Assembly (NCBI GenBank): GCA_010094045.1
Contig: ML986940.1
Span: 1 to 22,622, forward strand
Source: Lojkania enalia
Taxonomy: Eukaryota > Ascomycota > Dothideomycetes > Pleosporales
Direction: 5' to 3'
DNA: 22,622 nucleotides
Shown here: positions 1 through 8,510 of the stretch, in pieces
How positions within the stretch are numbered: the stretch's first letter is position 1
Layout of the letters: each line of letters begins with the position of its first letter
Translations under genes and position numbers: made by a program
Notes under the pieces: model-generated
Told to the model about the DNA's origin: nothing
The model's input: only the letters and a program-made list of their open reading frames with translations
Database searches by the model: none

Positions 1-550
1 TAGTCTCTTTAAGTTAGGCTTATAATTATACTATAAGTAGATTCTAGTATATTATTAGTATATAGTTATTTAAATTATATTAAATATTAAAGTAGCGCGT
101 CTTTCGCTATTTATTTAACCTCTTTTAGTAGTTAAGAGAGTTAAGTTTATTTAATTCTCGTTTTAAGCTATATTCTTATTATTTCGTTGTTGTATTATTA
201 TTAAAAGCTCAGGTATCGTATTTTAGTAATAGAATAGACTACTTACTTATATAGGCCGCTCGCTTATAAAGTATATTAAAAGAAAGTATATTTAGTATAG
301 TAGTATAATATTATATAGTAAAAGATCTTTATATATAGTTATTAAGATATTTATAAACTCTTAGCCCTTTAAGAAAACTTGTAGTACTAATACTTAAGAA
401 AGAGTTTAACTAGCTTAATACTACTATAGTAACTATAGTAAGATTAGATATAACGCTTATATATACTAAAATAATAGTAGAGAAAATTCTAAATTAGATA
501 AAAATATATTATATATAAAATTTCTTATTAATATTAAGTAAATTAACTTT

Positions 551-632
551 TTATATACAGTATTTATTATACTAAAAAAAAGTAGCCGTTTTAATAGAAT
601 AGCTACTTTAATAGTAGAATACGTTAATTATT
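551..632 (+). repeat. Direct repeat copy A (partner at 851-932)
   Basis: About 80 bp here match 851-932 at an offset of exactly 300 bp. Most of the differences I see are consistent with C/T or G/A transitions. Inside each copy a shorter unit, GCTACTTTAATAG-like, is itself repeated in tandem about 18 bp apart. The flanks of the two copies are only loosely alike, so the block is either a tandem duplication decayed outside the core or a true internal repeat of a dead element. Confidence 0.6.
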
Positions 633-850
633 TATTTTTTAGTTATTATAAGTTTCTAGTAATTTAGTTATATATAAGAGTAAAATATAATTTTATAAAG
701 TTAAGTAGAGAGTTATTAATATTATATATTAAAAGCTATAGTAGTATATTATATACTTTTAAATTAGCCTAATTTATACGTCTATAAGATAAGCTTAATT
801 CTACCTTCTTATTAAATTAATAGAAGGTTATATTATAAATTTATTATAGT

Positions 851-932
851 TTATATATAGTATTTATAATATTAAGAAAAAGTAGCTACTTTAATAGTAT
901 AACTACTTTAATAGTAGAATATATTACTTACT
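851..932 (+). repeat. Direct repeat copy B (partner at 551-632)
   Basis: This is the second copy of the 80-bp repeat, 300 bp downstream of the first and in the same orientation. It also carries the internal tandem CTACTTTAATAGTA-type word twice. See copy A for the comparison. Confidence 0.6.
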
Positions 933-1414
933 ATTATAATAACTATCTTTTAAAAGAAAAATAATATAATATTTTATAACTTTAAATTATAAGCTAATAA
1001 AATAATTATCTAATTTAAAGTTAAAATAGCTAAATTATATCTAATATAAATATTAGTAATTTATCTCTTTTTTATTACTATCTCTTTTCTAAGAAAACTA
1101 AATAGATAAATATTTTAGCTCTACTACTCTATTTATTATTACTATAATATAATCTATTATACTAGTCTATTATACTAGACTATAAATCTTATACTTATAC
1201 TTTAAATAATTTATAAGAAAATAGTACAGAAAAATACTAAATAAGAAAATAAGATATTTATAATATCGTATATAGAATAAGCGCCAACTTCTAGTCGATT
1301 GAATAGTAAAGCCAAGTATAATAAAGACTGCTAACTAGTCGATCCCTATTTCGCAAGCCTATCTAATAATAATAACACCCTAAACTTTCGACAGGCTTAA
1401 TAGAGAAAATGGAT

Positions 1415-3846
1415 CTACCTCAAGCCAGCCTTCGACGTCTTGACCGTGTGGGCGATCGGCTGCAAGATGCCCTTATTGTCAAGGGCACCTAGCGCAGTTC
1501 CCTTCATCCAGCCCATCTTCTCCAATATTGCTCGCCCACGATTTTCAGGCCCAAGCTCAGGCGCAGAGGCGCCGACAACGTCCCCCTCTTTGTACGAAAC
1601 AACTGCTTTCTTAGGCCTGTCGCTCCTCTGAGTTGGACCACGCGTGGATCCCTGAAGACGAGCCCTGAACCTCCTTTGGTCGATAATCGAGTCAAAGGTT
1701 TCATTGCTAAATGTCATGGTGCGAAGAGTTTTTGACAATACTGTAAATCGATTCTGGCCATCACCACGAGACCTTGAAGTGAGCCCGAGTTGGTGAACGA
1801 ATTGATGAACTACTGCGCGTCGATGCGCGTCCATCGGAGGAAGTGAACAAGTCTGCGTATCTGATATCATAAACTCTCGAATTTCCTCAATGACCTGGTC
1901 CATAGAGTATCCATCTCTGTACTTTACGCTTAGATTTGGGCTTTTTCCCTTCCTGCCTAACAAGCCTTGCTTCCTCAACTCTTCACGCTCTGCCTTTTTG
2001 ATGCGCTTCTTCGCATGATCCGCTTCCCATATGGATTTAAGTTGCTCTTTGAGATCTTCATCAGACAATTCTGGAACTAGTTGGCTACGACGCCCGCCCT
2101 TTGTTGGTCTCAGAGATGGACGTTCTGTGTCCATGATGTCGAATCCATTGTACGGATCCATGTCAAGTACATCAGCCAAAGTGGACGCTGAAGGGAAGTC
2201 TGAAATAGAACGCCTTCCGTATCGTTGTTGCCGTCTTTTACTTGGTCTGTCAATACCCGCCAGACCTAATCTCGGAGTCTTCACTGGGCCATCGAAGAAT
2301 TCGTCACCGCCATATAGCATTACCCTATCTGAACCGAGACCAAGGTCCTCCTGTTTCTGAAGAGTCCTTGCCAACCGTTCATCATCCAACTCGGGTTCAT
2401 CCTCGGTCTCATCTCCCGTATCCTCGTCATCTTCGTCCTCGTCACCAGTTTCGATATCACTGTTGGTACTCGAACATGATTGCTGCTGTCGAATTCTAAC
2501 GCGGGCTTCGAATTCATTAACAAGTTTCATATCGGCTGGTTTTTTGAGGAATGTTGCTGAGAACCACACCGCATCATCAATGGGATTATCTTCGTATACC
2601 ACTAGGTACTGGGCCCCATTTTTCCGGTTACGTTTAGCGACAATACGCTCGATTTCGAGTTCGATGTCTGATTGAGAGCTGGCGTCCCCGAAATTGTCTC
2701 GAATCGCATCCGAGTCCCATTCACCTTCATCTCCTATTGCCTCAAACGCGTCGGAGGAGCTCTTCCTACTTATAGCCTTGGTTTCGTCATTATATGCATG
2801 CGGGATCCTCTCTTCAGTTGCCCCACGGCCGGGATTTCGATGAGCTAATACATTCGGAGCATTCGTGTCATAGCCTTCTTTGCCTATGAAATCCTCGATA
2901 TTTTGCATATAATCGTCCATGGCGGCGTTAGCGGGGTTGACATCTCCGTGAATGAAAGCGCCCATGCCTGGCCGGTCTCTAACTGGTAACCATCCAATTC
3001 CCGGCTTCCTACGCCCGACCCAAGGTGTCGAGTTGACATCCCAATTCAGTTTCCCGCCCAGACATTTTTCCAAGCCCTCTTGAATGATGTTCCCATGAGC
3101 ATCAGAGTCGGGTTTAGTGCTCTGAGAGAGGATCGTCGGCGCATTAGCAGTGCCCGGGGAAGGTCGGAGATTGATCGAGATGGAGGCCGGCAACGGTGGG
3201 GATGGAGTCAGGCTAGTAGGTTGCTTCGGGGAATTGTTGGCTCGCGGCACGACACGTTGAGGTTCGGCAGGCTCTGAGGACACTTCGCGCGAGGAGACCT
3301 GGCGGGCCGAGGCGGGAGATTCTTTAGAGGGCATTGAAGAATTTGATACCGTCACGCCACGGCCCTTGAACACAACCTCTTCGCTGGAAGCAGACGGCGA
3401 AGGTGACGGGCTCCGAATGGCTATCTTCGCCATGGTCTGCACGGTCGTTGGGGACTCGGCGGCGGTGGCGATGGGTGGATCTTCGTCTTCTTGTTTGTCC
3501 TCTGCCAGGTGGTCGTGGCCGTCGTGGTCGCCTTGGTGCTCCTTGATGGTGCCTTCCAGGCGGCCAGCGCTGACAAAGTCGATCTTGAGCAGTCGCAGCT
3601 TCCGGTCCGGGTCGAAGGCGCGCGAGCGATGGGTGGATAGGTAGCGGGCCTCGTCGGCGAGTGAGAACTTGGGCTTGGACGCGGCTCCTGTAATAATTAA
3701 CAGAAGCCAAGTGTTTGTAGGTGCTACTCCAGCATGCCTTTTGGGGCGCTCCAGCCCTGGGGGCACTGCCGTTTGTTCATGTTAGGCGTGGCTACGCAGC
3801 GGCGAGGCATCGGTTTAGCCGAGGGCCCACCACTTCGGCGCGCCAT
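1415..3846 (-). CDS. SQS1: SQS1-like protein with R3H and G-patch domains
   Basis: This looks like the fungal SQS1 (squelch of splicing suppression) protein. In yeast SQS1/Pfa1 activates the DEAH helicase Prp43 through its G-patch, in spliceosome disassembly and ribosome biogenesis. The C-terminus shows an R3H domain (R-A-V-V-H, about 1,785-1,830) and ends in a G-patch (about 1,418-1,570, with GWMKGTALG). The middle is low-complexity, rich in D/E and S/P. The stop is TAG at 1,415-1,417. The coding frame is open up to about 3,766, but it has no ATG there and a stop just upstream, so a 5' exon is needed. A good 3' splice site ends at 3,688 (TTAATTATTACAG). The best first exon I can offer is ATG 3,846 (ACAACAATGG context) to 3,831, with a weak GTGGGC donor, giving about 762 aa. 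The exon from 3,687 down is secure; exon 1 is tentative. Confidence 0.8.
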
Positions 3847-4353
3847 TGTTGTAGAGAGAAAGACAGTTGGGGCAGAAAAGGGGAAAAGAAAGAAGAGAGA
3901 ATTGAAAGTAGGCGAGAAGAAAAGGAATCACGGCAGTGAAAGACGCTGGAGGCACAACACACTCTCTCTTGCGCACGCCCAGTGATGACGTCGACCAAAT
4001 CAAAGTATATTATGTGCCTAGTGGCGGAGTGGAAGGGGAGAAGTGGAATCATGCAGGTTGCGCTTCAGAATTAGTGTGGCTGGATGAGATTTCTGGTGGG
4101 CTATTTAGCTTAAGCGAGGTTTGGCATGGCCCACTCATCTTTAGCGTTAGCCTGCTAACGTGTAACCTCCCATATCCAAGGTCATAGGTGTCAATGTAGT
4201 ACTATATAAGGAAGCTGTATGCAGACGCGACGCGATTTGGGCGGGGCGCGCCACTGACTGGTGTGTGCTACTGATTGGTGAAACGTTATAAGAGGTAAAT
4301 CTTAAAAAGCTTCTATCTATTTTATATATCCAATAGTGTGGTCTATCCTATGT
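3847..4353. promoter_or_regulatory. Upstream region of SQS1 and 3' flank of OCT1
   Basis: This intergenic stretch separates the SQS1 start from the OCT1 stop. Next to SQS1 lies a long CT-rich tract on the SQS1 strand (3,848-3,960), typical of fungal core promoters, then a TGACGT half-CRE at 3,986-3,991. Around 4,250-4,280 a near-repeat CTGACTGGTG / CTGATTGGTG occurs, the second copy containing an inverted CCAAT core. I see no gene or RNA here. Confidence 0.45.
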
Positions 4354-6744
4354 CTAAATGCCCGGATCTCTAACACCCCATCTGCCAACTTCCTTCATTG
4401 CTTCCTCTCCCCCTTCTGTAAGGGAGGGGTCCCCAAGTACTCCAGCAATGCATTTCCAACCATCTCTTCCCCCGCCCCATTTTAGGACCTCATGTTTGTA
4501 TCTCTCCCCATTCTTTCTATCCACACTGCCCCCTTTCCCATTCCTTCGAAATACATATTCCCAAATCTTACCTGCGATGGCACGGTCGAAGAGGTAGGAG
4601 TAATACGTGGCGCCGTAGCCAAATAAATGTCCAAAGAATCCTTGCCAAGCCGTGCCTGCGGGTTCGGGAATCGAGGCGTATTTGTTGTATATGTCGTGAT
4701 ATGTAGTCGTCGAGTTGAAGTGAGGGCTAAGGGGGAGCGTGGAGTGGTAAGCTTGGTCGAGAAACGCAAGCAGTATTTGAGCTTCGGTCTCCGCCGGTTG
4801 GGTCCTTGCGTCTATTGCCAGCCTCTGCTCTAGCGCAGGTATAGGGAGAGGCGCATCTGTTTCCCAATGTCGGGCATAGAGAGCTAGGACAGATGGACAA
4901 GAGGCAAAATGCTCCATGAGTACTGATGGTAGCTCGGCGAAATCTGTGGCGCAGCGTGTGCCAGAGACGTTTTGCAGGGGAGTACGACCGAGAAAGGAGT
5001 GCAAAGCGTGGCCCATTTCATGAAAAAGTGTCCGAACATCGTTGAAATTTAGTAACGTAGGCTTGGGGTGATAATGCGTTGGGAAGTCGCAAATCAAGGC
5101 TATTGTAGGTAGTTGGAAATAGCTATTCGTTTCCCTATTATATGAGACAGCCATCCCATCCGTTGCAGCCTCAATTGGAGAAGAGAAAGGGTGGAATGCA
5201 TCTGCTGCTTCAGCGATTTCGGACTCGGAGAGCTCACGTGAGCAACGGAGGGTGAAGTGTGCGGGGTTAGGAGTCTTTCCTTCGCGAGAGAATAGATCGC
5301 AGTACAACACAGCGATGTGGCCGTCGTCATCGGAGACAACATCAAGTCGGCGGACGTCGTCATCCCACACCTCACCGGGCTGGGTCTCTCTGGCCACCAA
5401 GCGGATTCCGTAAAGCTTGTCGAAGAGGCGTGATAAGCCTTGCACGACCGTTCCTATGGAAAAATATGCGGATAAAAAATCTGGAGAGCGGAGTTTGGTA
5501 TTCATGCTGGAGATGAGCTTGTGAGTGTAGTAGTACTTGTCCCACGCATTGATAATATCGGGGAAATTGTCTGTTATCGCGTCACCATTCTTCAATCCAA
5601 TCAACTCCTGTAGTTCCTCGTTGACTAGATGCCGATTATCCTTGATCAATGCATTGAGGAACTGATTGACAGCTTCTGGGGACTTGGCCATCTTATTCTC
5701 CAAAGTCATATGCGCAAAAGTCTGGTAGCCAGATAACTTGGCGAGCTCGGCTCTGTTCTTCAGTAATTTCTCAAGCCGCTGAATGCTAGTCTTGTCTGCC
5801 GTCCGCACGGCCATATATATATCTCGTCTCACGTCCGCATCTTCGACGTACCTCAAAGCCATTTGGGCCTCGTGGTGCATGGTATGGATCTTTGTCTCTC
5901 CCCATTTGGTCAAGGCTCTAACCACAGTTGGATCTAAACCTTTCATCCTCTTGCTATCAAAGCGCAAAGTCATCGCCTCCGGGCCCATGCGATCGACGAA
6001 CTCGGCGCCGCCCCGAGCAATTTCGTTTGATAGGTCCACAAATCTCTGCCGTTGCCTATCCGGTAGCTCTATTGCCGAGCGCGAGAAGTCTTCCATCAAG
6101 ATCCTGGCCACTACCTGCTCTTGCTCTGTCCAGTTCGTCCAGACCTCTGGTATTGCCGATGCCTTTTTAAGCTGCTCGTTCAGGATAGTGGTTGTGTTGA
6201 GCTGGTTCATGTACTGGAACATGACGGCATAGGCCTTTGAAGCGGCGGTCTGAACTCTGTGACTTGGATGCGTGCCTCTCACGAAATCAGCCAGGTCGAT
6301 GACGCGACATAGCAGATCGCTTAGTCGATCCAGATCTTTCACGATGCTCCTGTAGTCGTTGATTGAGCGCTTGGCCGCCACCTTTTCGACCACGAATTGG
6401 CAGCGCGCTAGGGTGACGTGCGCAAACTCTAGGAAGCCGTCGGGTTGGATGAGGTACCGGTTCCCGACAATCCCGGTTGAGGGGTTCTTCTTCGAGTTGC
6501 GCGAGAATTCTTGCCAGAAGGCCGCATTGTCAAAGATTTTGCGCAGCGACTCGTCATCCTTCTTTGCATGGCTGGTGCCGAGGCCATACAGGCTTGCGGC
6601 CGGCGTATACGGCGGTGGGGATGTGGATAGGGCGTCGCTTGCTGCCGATGTTGCGAGACTGTTGAGAGCAAGGCGATGAGACTGTCGGAGTGCGCATCGG
6701 GCGCAGATCCAGGGCGACGATGCCCGCGCAATCCCTTTGAACAT
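4354..6744 (-). CDS. OCT1: Mitochondrial intermediate peptidase (M3 metallopeptidase)
   Basis: This 796-aa, single-exon protein is the mitochondrial intermediate peptidase. In the matrix it removes an octapeptide from imported precursors already cut by the processing peptidase. The zinc motif HEMGH lies at residues 575-579, and E604, 25 residues after the second histidine, is in the family's third-ligand position, inside FAELPSVLMEHF. Length fits the fungal family (about 780-800). The N-terminus is rich in R, S and A and free of acidic residues over the first 35 residues, as expected of a matrix-targeting presequence, and the ATG at 6,744 is the natural start. The stop is TAG at 4,354-4,356. 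I see no frameshift or internal stop. It is transcribed divergently from the MICOS gene at 6,963. Confidence 0.95.
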   Translation of the reverse strand: MFKGIARASSPWICARCALRQSHRLALNSLATSAASDALSTSPPPYTPAASLYGLGTSHAKKDDESLRKIFDNAAFWQEFSRNSKKNPSTGIVGNRYLIQPDGFLEFAHVTLARCQFVVEKVAAKRSINDYRSIVKDLDRLSDLLCRVIDLADFVRGTHPSHRVQTAASKAYAVMFQYMNQLNTTTILNEQLKKASAIPEVWTNWTEQEQVVARILMEDFSRSAIELPDRQRQRFVDLSNEIARGGAEFVDRMGPEAMTLRFDSKRMKGLDPTVVRALTKWGETKIHTMHHEAQMALRYVEDADVRRDIYMAVRTADKTSIQRLEKLLKNRAELAKLSGYQTFAHMTLENKMAKSPEAVNQFLNALIKDNRHLVNEELQELIGLKNGDAITDNFPDIINAWDKYYYTHKLISSMNTKLRSPDFLSAYFSIGTVVQGLSRLFDKLYGIRLVARETQPGEVWDDDVRRLDVVSDDDGHIAVLYCDLFSREGKTPNPAHFTLRCSRELSESEIAEAADAFHPFSSPIEAATDGMAVSYNRETNSYFQLPTIALICDFPTHYHPKPTLLNFNDVRTLFHEMGHALHSFLGRTPLQNVSGTRCATDFAELPSVLMEHFASCPSVLALYARHWETDAPLPIPALEQRLAIDARTQPAETEAQILLAFLDQAYHSTLPLSPHFNSTTTYHDIYNKYASIPEPAGTAWQGFFGHLFGYGATYYSYLFDRAIAGKIWEYVFRRNGKGGSVDRKNGERYKHEVLKWGGGRDGWKCIAGVLGDPSLTEGGEEAMKEVGRWGVRDPGI

Positions 6745-6962
6745 AGCTATCCGGTAGCGGCAACAGGGAGAGGAGAACGGAGGGGGAGAGGGGAGGGAGG
6801 GAAAGGGGGGAAGGGAGACTGATGAATTGAATGGGCAGGCGATGCTTAGTCAACAGGCTTGGTGTTGTTCATGCCTAGCCTCGTAATCCTTTCGTCCTCA
6901 ACCTCAGTGCCGTCCATGCCGACGCTCGCCCGACCATCCATTGAGCGTGGCACCCCAGCGAT
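6745..6962. promoter_or_regulatory. Shared divergent promoter of OCT1 and MIC26/27
   Basis: Only 218 bp separate the start codons of two divergently transcribed nuclear genes for mitochondrial proteins. The OCT1 side (about 6,760-6,825) is a nearly pure polypyrimidine tract read on the OCT1 strand, typical of fungal promoters. No clear TATA box is visible. A bidirectional promoter is inferred from the spacing. Confidence 0.55.
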
Positions 6963-7771
6963 ATGGCCTCTAGACCACTCCTACGGCAGGCAAGCAGCTG
7001 TTCCCGTCGGCTCATGGGCGTGTTGTCCAACTAACATGTGCACAGCGCCTAGTCGCGCCCGCCACAGCCGCAGTGGCCGGCACTGCGCTGCTCTTCTACA
7101 CTTCCCGCCAGCTCCACGCAGAAGAGCCTCCCGCCACCTCCCCACTGCAAGACCGCAAACCAATCTATGATGACACGCCTATTAGCCGCGGCGAGCCGTC
7201 ATCTCCCACCTTTCACGCCGCTCCCTTAATGCCCTCGAGTGTAGAACCCTACCGTCCTACCCCAACCGACCGTCTCGCCGTTCAGATAGGCCACGTTCGT
7301 ATGGCGCTATACCGCCAGTCCACCAAAGCTGAAGAGACAGCAAACAACGCCTTGACCGAGACACTCCGGTTAGAGCACTCCCTCACCTCGACAATCCGTT
7401 CGCTTGCGCCCCCGAAAGAGTCCAACGAGAAGGTCCTCCCCGGTGCTCTGTATGTACTCGTTGCTAGTATGGCCGGTAGCATTGTAACACGAAATCGGAA
7501 CATCCTTCTCCGAGCCACTATCCCTGCTGCCATCGGCGTCGGCACTGCATATGCCGTCCTCCCTCTGACCATGCAGAACGTCGGGAATTTGGCCTGGACG
7601 TACGAGCAGCGCTTCCCTGCAGTAGCGGAAGCACATCTTGCAACAAAGGTGAGGACCCAAAAATTCTTGGAGACTGGGAAGGCGCATTCGGCCATGATGG
7701 TGGGGATGGTGGAGGATAAGTTTGCCGAGGCGCGGGAAAAGCTCGAGGACTGGGTTAAGAATGGGAAATGA
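6963..7771 (+). CDS. MIC26/MIC27: MICOS complex subunit, MIC26/MIC27 (apolipoprotein O) family
   Basis: This is an inner-membrane subunit of MICOS, the complex that holds cristae junctions. I model two exons, 6,963-6,989 and 7,046-7,771, giving 250 aa. Exon 1 encodes MASRPLLRQ, and after the intron the frame continues RLVAPATAAVAG, a hydrophobic N-terminal stretch. Two further hydrophobic segments lie at about residues 140-156 and 166-185, separated by the family's R-N-R-N loop, with a charged C-terminus. The intron uses a GC donor (CAG|GCAAGC), ACTAAC branch and CACAG acceptor. The downstream reading frame has no suitable ATG at its 5' end, so the short first exon is required. MIC26 and MIC27 are related and I cannot decide between them. 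The stop is TGA at 7,769-7,771. Confidence 0.88.
6990..7045 (+). other. GC-AG intron of the MICOS subunit gene
   Basis: The intron is 56 nt, phase 0. The donor CAG|GCAAGC follows the known GC-donor consensus closely; the branch ACTAAC lies at 7,030-7,035 and the acceptor CACAG ends at 7,045. The in-frame GT alternative (7,020) would leave a 26-nt intron, too short, and the GT near 7,007 breaks the frame. Confidence 0.8.
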
Positions 7772-8510
7772 GACATCTCTCTATCTTGCATACTGCATTT
7801 TAATGGAGAGGCTCTGAAAGCTAACCTGAGCTGGATGGATTGCGAACACAGTTTGCGATAGAACGCATAGTACAGGGCGGCCAGTGACTGAAAACTGTCA
7901 TCTATTCCAATTTACCGATTTCTTTCGTTTTTACCGCTCGAGCATAGGCTTGCGCAGGGTCCGATTCTATGCTCCAACGAAGCCCAATCAATGCTGCCAA
8001 ATGCCACAGAACAAAAGATCAGGTGCTCGATCATGTGTAACAATATACTAATTCATGCTGTCTACCCAACGATCCAATCCGCGTGTCAAACTATGACTTG
8101 ACGAAAGACACTAGCTAAGACATTCTGCAATTATGCATTTGATTTATCATGTACAACACCGCAGCATCTACTTTGGATTCCTTTTCAATGAGTAATTCGA
8201 TCAGTCGCTATGGTTCAGAAACCATGTGTCTTGCCAACCGTTCAATATAAATGTAGATATAGCCGGATAACGAGGCCAAGCCCCCTATCACTTTAGGGAG
8301 TAAGATTTGCTAGGCATTGCTGACACTCATCTACACCATGCTCACATTGCGGACAGACTTTTTGACGCTTCTTGCCATTGCTATGCGTCCTCAAGGCTCA
8401 ACAACTTCGTTGTCCCGACATTAATGGGAATCGGTCCAAGTAGCTGTTTCGGGACAAATTTCTCTCAACTATTCCGTGATATTTCCGGGTGACTAACCAT
8501 TTGGAGTGCG
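7772..8510. other. Convergent 3' intergenic region, no gene seen
   Basis: The MICOS gene and MED14 converge here. The 739 bp should contain both 3' untranslated regions and polyadenylation sites. I looked for tRNA box A/B patterns, conserved coding and repeats and saw nothing convincing. Short open frames such as 8,307-8,492 have no recognisable protein features. Confidence 0.6.

Larger units (their letters stand above)
1..1290. other. AT-rich, RIP-degraded block without genes
   Basis: This stretch is almost entirely A and T with TA the dominant dinucleotide; positions 1-180 contain no CA or TG at all, which is the expected end state of CpA-to-TpA repeat-induced point mutation. Stops crowd all frames and I recognise no protein, LTR or terminal repeat. 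A few CpG-containing words survive (for example near 95-110 and 255). It is probably an old transposon or repeat, but its identity is not readable. The block ends sharply at about 1,270-1,300, just past the 3' end of the first gene. Confidence 0.75.

Noticed and set aside
8307..8492. 61-codon open frame between the MICOS gene and MED14
   Set aside because: No recognisable motif and no codon pattern like its neighbours; it lies in a convergent 3' region and is best explained by chance.
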